Below, piece after piece: positions 1-13,659 of a stretch of 64,000 nt of DNA (its first letter is position 1; every line of letters starts with the position of its first letter). The translations under genes were made by a program, and so were the position numbers. The notes below the pieces were generated by a model. The model was not told where the DNA came from. It did not search any database and saw nothing but the letters and a program-made list of their open reading frames with translations. The DNA lies in assembly GCA_003344405.1 (NCBI GenBank), contig NOWV01000153.1, positions 62,001-126,000 of the forward strand. Reading direction: 5' to 3'. This stretch comes from Trichoplax sp. H2. Its lineage: Eukaryota > Placozoa > Uniplacotomia > Trichoplacea.

Positions 1-3000
1 AATCAAAGCATTGGTTGAAAGTTGAAATTTAAAATAAACTTTGGGTTAACAAGTCTTTTCGATCGCAATTGATAATAATATTTATGTACGCTATCTCTCT
101 ATGGCAGGCGGAAAATTTGAAAATGGCCAAAATGACTTTATTCATCGACAACAGAGAGGGAATATTTCTACTTGAACTATAGCCACAAGTCTTATTACTT
201 TTACTAAATGAAGCTAGCATAATTTTTTAGAATTTTCTATTTGGCAGAGCGCTAGATCAACAAAGCCATACGTTCATCATTCTACAACAACTGGTATACT
301 CTGCTATTTTGGGATAAACAAGGCTAAAATTCCCTTTTGATTAGGACATCGACAAACTTTAGCCTACGTCATATTGCCAGTTCTTATAGCTAGTGCAGAG
401 TCAGCATCATTCATGAACATTCCTATTAAATATGGTGACGTAATATAAAGCATACGCGTACGTTTAGATATAATTTTCTATGTATAAAGGAGGTAAAATG
501 AATTAGTGCTATTGTAAATTCGCATATTAGGTACCGATAGGGTATGCGAACACTTTCATGAATCTCTATAATAATACTATCGAGATACAGTCAATAATAC
601 CATCCTATGTAGGCCAGATTTTACTGCATGGACTAGATACTTTATTGAGTTTGCAAAATGTAAAGTACCGTATTGTAGACTCTACTTAACTGAAGCAAGA
701 GCATCGCTTTATATTCTACTAATACGATTATAGCTGCTTCACAGTACTGTGAAAGTAAAGGAATTATGACTTGTAGTTACTGATGAAATATAGATACGTA
801 ATTATATTGCCGCCTAAATATAAGTACTAATCGCAATACTGGCCATTAAAATGATATTGCACATAATATAATAAATTTCTTTCAAGAACCGTGTAGTATT
901 GATTGAGACTAGTATCATGGTGTCTGACTTTTTATTTAAATATTCGCACGATGATCAAGATCACTTAGTCGGTCTCAAAGCATTTTCCTTTGTATTAACA
1001 GAAAAAGTATTTTTCTAGCAATGAATCAGGAAAATTGAAACGAGTCGATTTTTTTGCATAGCATTAGAATAATTCAACTGGCTTTAAAAATCCAGACAAT
1101 GCACGTAACAGACTAAACACTATCTTTCTTTTTCTTAGAAACTACTAGCATACCTTAGAAATAAAATTACATCGAATTAGAAAATAATTACATATAATAG
1201 CCCAGAATAAATTAAAACAATGCAGATTGATATGTGGCGATTTATAAAGGATTGGCATTCTTCGTTATTCATGATATATTTATCGGATATCCAATGACAT
1301 AGTGACCTAAAATACGATATTGAAAATATTAGAATTAAGGTATTTCTAAAAGTTATTCCTCTAATAATTCATCAAGCGACGATGATGAGAGTCGAAATGT
1401 GTCTTGCATTCTGAACGTATTTTATAAAGACATTTTCTTCTTTAATCTTAAATGTCTGTACATATTTAATAACCATGGAACAAATATCAAACATCTAGTA
1501 TTGTGAACAATTGCATAAGCTAATGAATTAAAATTGGTTACAATGAGACACATTTTGATATCAAATTGAAATATCTACAGAAACAAAGCTGATAAAAATC
1601 TAAGTATGTCTTGATATTAGCTAAGAACATGTGTGACCAAAATATAAGGTAAAAGCTGCTGCAGAGCCAATCCTTGACTTTCTTATCTTTGTTTTCTTAG
1701 TCACGTATATTACCAATATGCTAATACAAATTATAAATTAGTGCATGAAAGTAATTGAATATTATGTGAGCTATGATAATGTTGCGAGTTTTGATTCTTG
1801 ATAGCTTACCAGAAACGATGCACATTTAGAATTGCATCTGAAAATTAATACAATATATCAAAATCTAAAAAAGAATTTGCAACACGAGCAACTTCTAGCT
1901 TTGACGATTGTCTGCGTATGCTACTGCAATTCCCGAATAGTTTTCGGCATTCTTAATGCCTAAACCTTTAAGCAACCATTCCATTAACTTACCGATACTT
2001 GATGTTATAGCAAATCATATTGCAGACAAATAAAAAGAATGCAAAGTAAGATGCGAGTGCAGCAATATCTTAATTATCGAAAGACTAACTCATAACTAGA
2101 CATCATGTTATTCGAAATCATGGTATAACTTCGTCGAAATACTGAGCGTGAAGCTACCGTTAGTGATTGTTCTCACTTAATTCCATAAGCAAATGGCGTT
2201 GAAGACATAAGTACATCTCGCTACAGATATTTTAAATGTTATAAAATAAAATTAATAAAAATCTGCAACATGCAATTTATGATTCAACTTCAGCTGTGCA
2301 TATTACACATGTCCGTTTGCATAATTATTAGAATTATTGACCGTAATGAAGACGGATCTTGTCTTATTTAAAGGTAAATGTTAAGTATACAGCCCAACTT
2401 TTCTATTATTTTATATAAGTGATAAAATAATAGCATAAAGTTGCAATCTACAACCCTAATACACGAGAGTTTGAAACATATTGCTATAGATACATAAAGC
2501 CTAAGTTTCTATTGTAAAGGTTTTGTCCATTCTTTAGCATTGACGATATTTTTCATTCAATGCTCTCTCTTTATTTATATTTAAATTATATTCAATTTCA
2601 GCATGAGTGATTTGTTATTTGCAATTATAATAGACTAGAAATTCATCATTTTAATTGTCCGACGTTTCTATTTTATTAAACAATGCTTTTTCTTTTATTC
2701 TACAAGTTTTACAATCAGTTATTTGATAAAAGTTTCATATCATTGATTTTAAGCTTCTCCAAAACAAGTAGATCATCAAGATAAAGTAACTATTCTTACA
2801 ATTAACGGAGCATAATTTTCTATATATTTCTATTAAAACCATAGTAAAAATACTGATTGATAAGATTCGTCGGTAAACGATTTACCTAATTATTTGGTTT
2901 TATTAATTATATGCGTATTTTCAGTAGAAATTATTGTTAAAGGCTCCATTAAAGTTGTAATCAAGTTTCGTCTCAAGTAAGTATACCAACAATTATTTCA
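1..3000. other. AT-rich stretch without an identifiable gene
   Basis: No homology-supported gene is visible. Open segments of 20-50 codons occur on both strands but are expected by chance at this base composition. The most exon-like pieces are a segment behind a pyrimidine-rich acceptor ending near 1138 that reads 13 codons to a stop, and a 52-nt segment at 2925-2976 between TTTTCAG and GTAAGT. Neither has a recognisable partner exon. A minus-strand segment near 1900-2010 begins with a Trp-Leu-Leu-rich stretch vaguely like a SAM helix, but the match is too short to call. Confidence 0.4.
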
Positions 3001-3189
3001 TCATCCTTTCATAGTGTAGTGTATTTAGAATATACTGTTACTATATTCTACTCTTAAATATAGACATGTTGTATTGCTCTTATATTTAGACAGATCTACA
3101 GTCCGCTCACTCTACATTCATATATAGACTACTATATTTAGTTATTACAGTACTCGCTGTCTTCTACAATCATCTGCTATTTTGTAACC

Positions 3190-3790
3190 TGTTATGGTAT
3201 ATGTTTGTCACAAATCTCCTCTGCGACACTTGTACTATCAAGGCTAGCAACTACTAACCTACTTACTGTCACTGACTATTCTTCAAACTAACTCTTGATG
3301 AATAGTACAGACTAAGACTAACTTTCTTAATCACAGTGAGAGACTATTTGATAGCGTTTAGAGTTACTTTATTATTTATCAGCTCAGATCACTAACTAGA
3401 TCAACTGTAAAAAACTCTCTATGTGTTTGGGCCGTGACCCTTTATATATCTTTCCTGTGTTTTGCTGGCGCACGGTTATTCTTTGCACGTGCTCTATCTT
3501 TAAAACTATAAATACCGGCGATTTCTACGTCAGAGTTCATTAGCCTCTCTGTTAGTCTTCTATTTAGTCTCTCACAGTCTAATACTTCTACTCGTTACTC
3601 ACGACAGCTTGCACGCTGATCTACCGTAGCTACCTCACTGTACTTCAAATTACTAACCTACAATAAAGCATAACCTTCATAAAGCCTTTGTTGTAATAAT
3701 TGTAAATGGCGACTAAATCTCAATCCTCTGAGATATCGAATCCTCCATCACACATAGTAATCGCAAGAGCTCAGCATCTATCTAAATGAT
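3190..3790 (+). mobile_element. Possible LTR fragment with promoter, poly(A) signal and primer-site-like sequence
   Basis: This stretch has a distinctly different, CTA/TAC-rich composition. It starts with TGTTATGG and has TATAAATA at 3507-3514. An initiator-like TCAG lies about 25 nt further on, and AATAAAG about 130 nt after that (near 3662). TGGCGAC follows near 3706, resembling the first bases of the primer binding site used by some Ty3/Gypsy elements. A 27-codon ORF starts at the ATG overlapping that motif and ends at a TGA. This order matches U3-R-U5-PBS-gag start, but no second LTR, gag or pol follows and the LTR ends do not form a clean TG...CA pair. An ordinary promoter is the alternative. 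Confidence 0.25.
3507..3514 (+). promoter_or_regulatory. TATA box (TATAAATA)
   Basis: TATAAATA is followed 25 nt downstream by an initiator-like TCAGAG. It sits inside the LTR-like stretch and would drive its transcript. Confidence 0.35.
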
Positions 3791-3799
3791 CGAAACAAC

Positions 3800-6700
3800 T
3801 AAGTTGGAATCTTTTCGTTTTCAACTTGATAATTGATTGTTCTTTCAGTTTGCTTTAAATCAGATTAAATCATTATAGATATATCATACATTTAATGATA
3901 TTTATTTAAATTCTTATTATCAATGCGGAATTTAGCATATCTTTTCGATACAAAAAAGAAGCATCTAGATTCAATTCAAATCGAAAAGGGCACTATCTCT
4001 AAAATTAGGATTTAACTCTTCCTAATCGTTATAAATCAATCAATAAAAATTCATTTTTACTACTTATTATTAAGAGTAAATCATTTTCTTTCTTCATATC
4101 TTCAATTTCTGATAAATTTCATTAATTATGAGAAATTTAATCAAAAAATTGTTAAACAATGTTATAATCTACCTTTTACATTCTATATGAAAAAAAAGTT
4201 GTTTCTATAATTTGACTTCAGCTTATTCTATCTAGTACAGACCCGCTTACCTCAACTTTCAATCTCAATTTGGAATGATCTTATTCTAGCAGCAATCCAC
4301 AATCCGTGAATACGCGCATAATTACCGTACTTTCGACTTTGGCTGTTATCTACGTTGGGCTACCAACATTCATTTTGTGTTTAGTTAAGTCCTATCATAG
4401 TATAAACTCTAGCGCTAGAAATTCTCAGAAATACTGAATGATATTGAAATTATTACTTATTGTCAGGTTCAAGTATTTATGCTTTACAGTATATCAAAAA
4501 AGTGATTAATTTCTATGATATTGTATCTCTATTGAAAGAATTGGAATTAATGAAATTGATGTCAAAAGCCTTAACTTGATTAAAAACATTGATCAAGAAT
4601 GTTATAGCAACCATCAAAGAGGAGATTTTTTAAAATCATAACATATACATGCAGAATCAATTTTTGATTAATGATAATCTAACCGGTAGTTTGCGTAATT
4701 AGCGGGTGTAGAAATGGCACGAAGAGTTCATCGTTTCTTTTCATTGGTACTTAAATTATAACTCGCATCTATGGCCTCTAATGATCGATATCTTTCTCTA
4801 GCTGTCATACTATCGGACCAACGAAATCAATTATTTATGCAGTTTAATATGTGGTTTACAGTATTAGAAAATGATTACTAATTCCGCTTTTATAAAACAA
4901 TTATTATTCTATAACCTATTATAATTATTAGATTATTAAGATAATTCTGTATTAATAACGTAACTTATTACAGAAACGATTTACTTATCGGCAATTATTT
5001 AATACATTATCATTCAAGAAATACCTTTACTAAAATTAAATTCATTGACAAATCTCGAATCTTTCCCCTAGCTGTCTTTTAAAAATATCATTTCCATAAT
5101 CGAAGATGACAAGTTAAGGGTTCATTTTTATTATTTATCGGTAGCCAGCATGCTGTAGGAGATGACAATACACAAAATCATCCTGCAATAAACTTGAATA
5201 AGTTAATGCAAAGTTTCGATATCACCGGCGTATTTTTAAATTTACTATTTCAATGAGCTTATGATGATAAACTAGACGTAGTGAATATTATATTTTCCTG
5301 AATTATAAACAAAGATAGAACAATAGAATGCAAGGGCATTGGTCCAAAATCAATCAACTCCTCTTCAATTAATTATTGCATTTGTAAAAGCGAAAGACTA
5401 ATAGATCTTGATTAGGTTCCACTTTATCATTGAACAATACGTGTGCTATACGCAAAATTTATCTTATAAATGTCTCAGGGATGGCATATTAAAAATTAAA
5501 CAGGTTTTAATTAACCGTTGATCATTCCAGGTAATTTCGGCATCAGTCAAATAGTAATTTCATCTATAATTTCAAAAAACTTCCTAAAATTTCGAATAAA
5601 TGAAGTTAGCCTTCAGACAAGTATTTCAGTAGAACCAAAGGACAACATTTCTATTTGTGATGCAAATGAGAAAAGTGTGTACTGTATGTTTAAAATACTT
5701 CAAGACTCGGCTCAAAATAGTTATCCTCCGTTGCTATAAATTGACCTTCAAAGTCAATATCAAAAGTTGCTTTGGTTAATATTCAGTATTTCCTCTTCTA
5801 GCCTAAAATTAATTTATTTGTGAGGCAATAGTCAATAGGAAGTAGTTGGCCATGACCTCCTTTCTTAATCTCCCCTAAATCCAGAGGAAATTACTTGGCT
5901 GACATTTATCAACATTTGCGAATCGTTCTCACCAGCGACACTTATTTATAATTAAAATCTGTATCTATCGGTTAAATTTTAAAATATTATAACATCAAGT
6001 AAAAAAGAAAAGAACTAAACTAAATATGAGTTGCAAAAACATTCAAGAGATATGCGTGCTGCATCTTACAAAGTAAACTTTTACTTTAACTGCTTGTAAG
6101 CCTAAGCAAGGCCTAGCGCATATCGTAACTTGAAGTTACCACATATACGTGTAAGCTTCGCCAAATCATAATATTCTAAATTATGTATCATGGTTCTTAA
6201 TACTATAATATAAACAGCATGCCGAAAATTAGAACTATGAATAAAAGCATCTTGATTTACTTTTCTGATCTTAATTTTTGATAAGGCCATATTTTAGTTT
6301 CACGCTGGGAAAGGATAAAATGTCAGTTAAACATAGACTCCTGACTAATAATAAATTAACATATCCGCCTGGAATTAATGCTTTCCTTAAAATTATCATA
6401 GATATACTGTACCGATGACTTTATCAACTCGAGCGTAAAGGTGTTAGATTGGTGTAACTTCACTCGAATAGTTGTGTAATTAACATAAAATTCATACTAA
6501 ATTATGTGATAGCATACAATAAACTATCTAACATGGTTAAAATTCGCTAATACTTTCAAAGTTCTATCTATTGGTAGCATATATATCAGATTTAGGCCTA
6601 GTAGTAACACCAAATTCACAGAAATTTGAGTTTAGTTTAGAAGAATCAAAATTAGAGAAATAGTCCAATTTGATTATGTTGCATACAAGTCCTTACTAAT

Positions 6701-8300
6701 TAATTCATACTAAATATAGTAGTATGAAATGAGGGTACCAGAGGGAATTTAAATGGCAATCTTTATTTCACTAATACTCGTATTGTACAATTATTAGAAA
6801 TTCAGTTTGTAATTTAAATGCATGTTATATAATAGAGTCTGGAATTAGAAATTGCTTCAATAACAAAAAAAGGTTAAAAGTTATTCCCTTATTTTAAAAT
6901 GTAAGGGTGGCACATTTTGATATATTTACTAAAGCACAATAATCAAAATTGATTAAAACTTACATTGAAAGATAAAATAGAATTTATGCCTCAATTTTAA
7001 GATAAATAGTATATAAGTAATTATCAAGGTTGATTTAAATTTACAGTTAGGATTTAGTGGAGATTCTCAAGTTTATAACAGAGCAAATTGGTACTTTGAA
7101 AATTCAATAGAAATTTTGGATATAGCATTTATACAGTATCAGCTTTAGACTACAAGTATTCGTATAGATAGATAACGAGTTAATAATTAATTTTAAAGGC
7201 GAGGGCTATAATGAAATTATTTCATATCTTAAAGTTCTGGATATCTAGTTAACTATTTCAAATATAAACTGATAAAAGCTGTAATAAACGCATCAATATA
7301 AATTAATGTTGAAATACTAATTATAATGGAATGTCAATTTCAATGTGTTCAATTGCGTCCGTGACATTTTCTATTATTAACTTCAGCCACGTTATCCATT
7401 ACAGGCTTTACTTACTTAATTATATAAATATTACCCTCGAGTTGGCTAGAAATCATATCTCCAGCTTTAATTTAATGAAATGGAAAAATAATTCATAATT
7501 CAATTAGTCCAAACGATTATTTAACCGTAAATATATTATAATACTGAAGTGAAATCAACAAAGTCGATCAAATAGAATTTCAAACTTAAATGAGGCATAT
7601 TCTTAACCGTTTGAATGAAAATCTTTGACCTGCTTTTATTTTATTATAATCCTTGATCGATGATCATTCCAAGAAATTTGATCATTATTTGTATTTTTAT
7701 TCCGCCAAAATAATTTTAGCAAGATTTTGTTGAACGTAATGAAGAGAATATACTAAGTCATGCATATCGATTTGCCATTTCAAATGTTATAATAGTCTAT
7801 CTCTTTAGGATGTTGGTCCACATGCCTACTGAACTGAGTATAATGCGCTATTAAGACAGGAGAATAAGATCTTATAAAAATTTATCATGTCTCCCTTTTA
7901 CCCCATAAATTTATTATTATACCAACCCTAAATTATTCCACAAAGATAGAAATTGCTTGATGCAAAAGAATAATACAAAGATTGAAATATCGAAAAAGTA
8001 TTAATCACGTTTCCGATAAGAGTTTAAATTGTATAGTACGTTTTATTAAATGCCTTCTATTCTTATATGAATAACGATAGTCACTTGCCAACAAAATGCT
8101 ACCGGCTGACATTTCCTCTTATTCTTACTGTTAACATAATTAATAACTATTTAATCTACCGCATTTAACAGATTTTGTAGTCAGGTATACGTCCGTAGAT
8201 ATTATCTAGAGTTAATTCTGTATGGCAAGTGAACACAGTAGACAATGTACGTTCCAAGCCTGTATAATTAATAAAGTTAATTTATTTACTATCCTTACGG
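3800..8300. other. AT-rich stretch, nothing assignable
   Basis: No domain or family is recognised. Two segments have decent acceptor-like borders and open frames to a stop: 5531-5739 (listed separately) and 5885-5951, the latter behind a long pyrimidine tract ending in CCAG. Without partner exons or homology these stay unassigned. Confidence 0.4.
5531..5739 (+). CDS. Candidate terminal exon, unknown product
   Basis: After an acceptor-like CATTCCAG, a frame entering with two leading bases stays open for about 68 codons and ends at TAA (5737-5739). The residues are mixed polar and hydrophobic with two Cys and no transmembrane run. No family is recognised and no upstream exon could be joined with certainty. 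Open stretches of this length arise by chance several times in a window this AT-rich, so this is only a candidate. Confidence 0.2.
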
Positions 8301-8362
8301 ATATATTCATCGTCGCTCAATCTCATTGTTCTGATGTTTTTTTTACTCTCAAATAACAGACA

Positions 8363-9444
8363 ATGCTGAAATTAAATGCAATATTTACTTGTTTTATTTC
8401 AATAATATTTATGATGACCCTGTTTCATTTATTTCGATATGAAACTTGCTCATGTTCGTGATGAAGCAATAACTATTAATACTCAGATACTCTTATTTCT
8501 ATTTACTTTCTACAAGATCTTTCCATTACCATGATATCTAGACGGTAATCATTTTATGGGAATATTAGTACTACGTTAGAGATTTTACGTAGGATGAAAT
8601 TATTCATTATATTAATCTTAAATTGTTTTCTTAAACAAATACAAAGTCTAGCTTGATCAATTTTTTTGACTGAGATTCTTTATACGTTTAATAGAGACAA
8701 TGAGTAACGTTCAAACTTTATCTGATGATTTTTTAACATCTTTTAATTGAAATCCGTGATGATAATGGAAGAGTACTACTTATTTCAAATCTTAAGAGTA
8801 ATATCGATGAATTCAGATTTCTGATATACTGGGATAGTCTTCTAGAATTTCTCAATTTCTTCCCTTGCAGTGATTATTGTATCGCATTAAAGCAAAAAAA
8901 ATTGAATGTATGGACGAGATTTCTTGGACTAGGTTCCGTGAATCGAATGGTAAGTACCACAGTTTTATCAGATTTTTTCTAAGCTTTCTTAATTACTTCT
9001 ATTTAGTATATTATTCACTAGAATACTTCCTTATCAAAATAGTATTTGTTGAATTAATTGCCCTTAGAAAGTTCACAAAAGAACTCTTTTGATTATACTC
9101 AGGTTTATACCTACAAGGAAGCGTACTGACTTGAAATTAATCGCCCTTTTTATTGTGAACATGGCTAGCGATAACGATGAAATAATCTTTTGATTAGTAG
9201 GAACTGTTTTAAAATGCACATGCGTCCGATTATGTTATTGAAAGGGATCTTAAGCGTATTAGTATAATAAATAAACCTAAATATTTTGTTGGAGAGAGAT
9301 ATTACAATTAATCTTGGTTAAATGTTAGATAAATTTCAAGTTACAAATTGCTAAAATAAACAGAGCTCAAAAATTATTAAATATGTCTCTATATTGCTCG
9401 AATTGGAGGAGCAATTGAAGAAGCTTAAGCGGCATTACTGTTAG
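8363..9444 (+). CDS. Candidate small multi-exon gene, unknown product
   Basis: The best-supported piece is an exon at 8871-8949. It lies between a strong acceptor (a pyrimidine-rich run ending CTTGCAG) and a consensus donor GTAAGT, with only one open frame (one leading base, then 26 codons containing WTRFLGLG). Upstream, an ATG at 8363 opens about 33 codons with a hydrophobic stretch that could be a signal anchor. A 28-nt segment at 8517-8544 is phase-compatible with the 8871 exon. Downstream, 9364-9444 reads 26 codons of Leu/Lys/Glu-rich, coiled-coil-like sequence to TAG in the required phase; a shorter end after the acceptor near 9102 is also possible. No homologue is recognised, and only the central exon has good splice evidence. 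Confidence 0.28.
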
Positions 9445-9449
9445 CTATA

Positions 9450-12400
9450 GATCAGTTTTCTTCTATCCTGATCAAGAATTGATTATAATATTCGCACGGA
9501 GGCTATGCTTACCTAAGCTAAAGGTTTATAACACATATTGTACAAATCCTTATTTTATAAATTAAAGACATTTTTGTAATCGTAATTATTGACAAAAATT
9601 AGAAAGATCGTTACTATTACGAGCATAAATGGTAATAAATGTATCATAGTAACGCTAACAATTCAATAAATTAAGAAATTTTTAATTCTATTTTCGACTC
9701 AAATTTGTTATTGATTTTCAATCAGTGATGCCGTAAAATTTCATTTAGTTCTCAATTTTATGGAACTTACTTTAGAAATTGTTAAAACCCATAGGAACAA
9801 AATTATAGCCACCCATTGATGAGTGATTATGTTATCAGTTTTTTGGTGACTGCCTTTAAAATTTTGAAGAAAGAGAAGTTTTCGACCTAACATTGAGTAT
9901 AGTTGATTTCTGGCGGCAAGTACTGTTTTCAGCATTTAACATACAATTGTAATTGAGAAGATAAACACACTTTTACCTTAAGTCATGCCACTTGTGAGGA
10001 GATTACTAAAAAGATCTTACTGCGATAACAGTGTCAGAGGGTTTATTCAGTGACTTTTTAGTAAAAATCACGATCTAAAAGTGTGAAAATATGGAACACC
10101 ATTGCTATAATGGTTATAATTCATAAACAGATTATAAACGTTGTATCCTTCTGCTGTCTAATTTGTTTGTCTATCTCAATGGCATGATTTCGCTTCATGT
10201 AAGCTTTTCTTTCTATCTAAATTAAAATTGAGTAAATTTACTTAAGTTAATCCTTTACACGTAAATTAAAATTTAAGGCAACTGGTTTCAAGGGTTTCAA
10301 ATCAAATAGTCTGATCTCGACATTTCCATTAATACTTGAAATATATATATATTAATGCATTCATCAGCTAAAGTTATAAATTTATTGATACGATAATATA
10401 TACCGAAAACAGAAATGTTACTCTTATGTACGCATATCTGCCAAAAAGTAAAGCCATGCAGCCTAAATTCGAAACAATTTCTAATTAGTTAATTGTAATT
10501 GGAATAGCTGATAGTAAGGTGCAACAGTAATTGCTTCTTAACTTCTAAATTTTGGGGCAGGCCTTTTAACAAGTTAGGATTAACAGGCTAGCTAGCTGTA
10601 GTAAACATCGGTAGCCATTTAAACGAAGCTAATCAACGGCTTTAGATCTATGCTGTATGCAAAAAGATTCCAGATAGATAGTTGTCTCAGATGAAATAGA
10701 GTAAAATAACCTATTAATAATTAAGAAAGTACGTGCATAATAGCGTTCATATAAGTCTATTAAAACAATTTACAATAGAGCACATGGCCTTTTACAACTG
10801 CTAATTTAATCTCTGTAAAAGCCTCAAACACTATGTTGTGCACCTTCAGAAATAGTTTTATCCTAGAATTGATTCCTTTTTTCGACGTCGTTTTGGCAAA
10901 GACATAGTATATCATTGTCGATCAATTCAAATTACAGAAAATATAATTTTGAAACCTACATCATAGATTTTTATACTCTCAATGGAAAATCATTTATTGA
11001 CAATTGCAATGCAAATACTAATTACATGATATTTCTCCTCGAAGCATTTTTATAAAATCGTCGACTATTAGGCGATGCATGTTATGTAAGATACCTAATT
11101 TCAAAACACTATAGACTAAAATGAACAATGGCTGTATCTTTAAAATCGCAACTTTACCCTAGTAGCCAACAAAAATCCAGTAATAAGCTAAAAATTTGCA
11201 GATTTTAAATCATTGATAAGATTAATGTTAAATTTTTAGTATCTGAAACTATGTAACAATTAGAATAAATGCAATATATTCTTGGCTAGTATTTATTCAT
11301 GGCTAAGTGTGCAAACTATTCTATATAAATCTTTATATCGATCTATAGTCAAATCTACGTGCAAGTTCTCTTTAGTTCAATAATCAGCAAACGGATCCAT
11401 TTTTTCGGTTAGAAGCAACTACACTACTAGCATCTCCTTGCTAATCGGTGTAGTTGCACCACTTTGGTGAAGAAACATTAAATTCATAGTTTAATGGCCT
11501 TGTACTCTTTCACAGAAAACGATTTATTCATTGAATCGTTTCAATTTTTTAATTCAATAAATTTAGTAGATTAACATTTTACGGAATCCGAGTACCTCAT
11601 TAATAATCAGAAACATTCATTCATCATTTTTTAGAAGCTATTTCTAGTTAAAGCTTCTTTATGACCTATAAGATAGACTATTCTTCAGCATCAATCATAC
11701 CATGATGGAAGAAAATACTGCCTTCTTTCCATCTCCCTTTGCATACTCTATTTGCAATCACGTGATAGTAAATGATGCAAAATAAAGAGAGGACTTTGAT
11801 CGGATGTTTTGAGTAAAGGAAAGTTAAGACTCCTTTTATACATAGATTAACAGAATTTCCGACGATAATGACGATAATCTAGCACATTCAAGTTAGAAAT
11901 GAGATGGGGAGACAACCGAATTAAGATCAACCAATTTATCTCATGATCTCACCACTAAATTAGTATAGTATTTACTCGGTTACGTAGATAAGGTGTGGTA
12001 TTGAATATGGCGATAATAGAAAAGTGTTTCATTGCCGTTAGTATAACAATAAGGATAATTATGGTAGTTTAACATTATCATACCAATTTACACATCCGGA
12101 TAATCTTTATTTCTCTCCATCTTTATTTTCTTTACAATCATTATCGATACAATACTCATCGATCGACAATCTCGATCTAAATATACATCTATCTAGTTAT
12201 AGATAGCATACAACGCTTTCAAGGAAGAGAATGACGATCAAGTAAATTTGAAATGTATTAACAGGAAAGGGCCAATTGAAGAAGAGCAGAATGATAAAAT
12301 AGACCATACGGATCTAAAGCTGACCATCAAGTCGTATTAGAAGAGATTAAAATAAAAGTTAATTTACACCATTAGCAGATAAATCAATCGATCAATTTAA

Positions 12401-12700
12401 TCAGAGTCTAACAATTGTTTCCATATTGTCAATCAAACCTTAATTCAATAGTCTCGGTGAAAAGACGACAAAAGAGATTTAAGCGCCCCATGTTTGATAC
12501 AGCTAATGTCTGGAAAATTATAGTTGATTTAACTCATTCATAGACACGTGCCTATGACCCTATTGGTTGGTTAATACCAAGTCTACGTGCTATGTTAATT
12601 AATAATAATAGTCTGAAGGAAAAAATTAACAGATATTAACTCTAGTAAGGGTGCTTAGATGTGCTAACAGTCATTTCCACATACTCTGCAGTGTAGGCTG
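9450..12700. other. AT-rich stretch, nothing assignable apart from a hairpin
   Basis: Scattered 25-60 codon open segments exist on both strands, for example a minus-strand one at about 9773-9917 ending at an ACTTAC donor complement. None has a recognisable family. One strong hairpin at 11415-11457 is listed separately. Confidence 0.4.
11415..11457. repeat. Inverted repeat / hairpin
   Basis: GCAACTACAC at 11415-11424 pairs perfectly with GTGTAGTTGC at 11448-11457. Inside it TAGCA (11428-11432) pairs with TGCTA (11439-11443) around a 6-nt loop. The total is about 15 bp of stem in 43 nt. Function unknown. Confidence 0.6.
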
Positions 12701-12701
12701 A

Positions 12702-12899
12702 TTAGCTGCCATTCATTCCAAACAGCAACGGTAAGTAGCTTTCATTTAATTTGAGAATTTGAGTTGATGGAGCCGATCGATTAGGAACTAGGCGCGTAAA
12801 CTGAAATATTGTCCCACTATCTTGTTCTGTACAGAGTAATCGATCCAATTTGCAGCAAATAAGGAAAAAATGGAAGCCTATCGATGCTGATTCACTTAG
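12702..12899 (-). CDS. Candidate terminal exon, unknown product
   Basis: Reading the minus strand, TACTTGCAG is followed by an open frame of 65 codons ending at TAA (12702-12704). The composition is less Ile/Lys/Asn-dominated than most chance ORFs here, with Cys-Cys, Arg-Leu-rich and Ser/Pro stretches. No domain is recognised and no upstream exon was identified, so this remains a weak gene call. Confidence 0.22.
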   Translation of the reverse strand, partial: LSESASIGFHFFLICCKLDRLLCTEQDSGTIFQFTRLVPNRSAPSTQILKLNESYLPLLFGMNGS

Positions 12900-13592
12900 C
12901 TGCAAGTAAAGTATATTTTAAAGCATTTAGTAAAACTTTATTTCCTATTCGAATAGTGAAATAAGAAATACTGACAAATACAGAGTTGTCAATTGCTAGA
13001 CAGGTAAGATGCCTTCCATCATTGAGTTACGTCAGAGAGATTGAATCATTGTCTTTTTTATTCACCTGTCATAAAATGCCTTCCATGGGTGATGTTGAAC
13101 GAGATTCAATTCAATTCATTTCTATTCAACTTAGCCTGTCCATCCTTCCTCCAACTACGATATAAATGTCTTCAGCCAATTGATTAAACATAGTCACGTT
13201 ACCGCTTGACTGTGCAGGATTTATCGATAACTTCTTTATTTAATCATTAGCCAAGGTATATCTTCCACTTTATTCTACGTGAACGTCAGTAAAAATAAAA
13301 TGTATTGTATGGTGTAATTCAATAGCCAGACTACCACCAGTGCTTTTAGTAATGATCGATTGGCATTATTTTTCCTAGGTGAATGCCAGCTATCCATCCA
13401 TGGCCAAGATATAAATATCTTCAATGAACTCAGATAGTACCGTGTACTGCGTTTGATATTTCGTCATCGTTTACATATAACGATATCAAGGGTTCTGCTA
13501 TCAACAAGAAGTGAATAATCCATCAAAAATTGCTGACATTGGAGTTAGAGGATTAATTAACATCTCTGTCTTGCAAATTACTCATCGGCAAT

Positions 13593-13659
13593 TATAAAAG
13601 GTTCAAGCTGTCTTACAAACACTCAGTATGGATAACGTAGATGACACATCACCATCAAG
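13593..13659 (+). promoter_or_regulatory. TATA box with possible short first exon
   Basis: TATAAAAG at 13593-13600 is followed about 32 nt on by an initiator-like CTCAGT. Immediately after is an ATG at 13628 that opens ten codons (MDNVDDTSPS) and runs into a donor-like AAG|GTAAAT at 13660. This is how a TATA-driven first coding exon would look, although the 5' leader would be only a few bases. No following exon could be assigned. Two similar GATATAAAT(A/G)TCTTCA boxes lie about 250 bp apart upstream, near 13160 and 13411. Confidence 0.25.

Noticed and set aside
2281-2380. EF-hand-like stretch DRNEDGS after an acceptor-like sequence
   Set aside because: The loop lacks the usual hydrophobic residue at its eighth position and the frame stops three codons after the DRNEDGS stretch, so it is too short to support.
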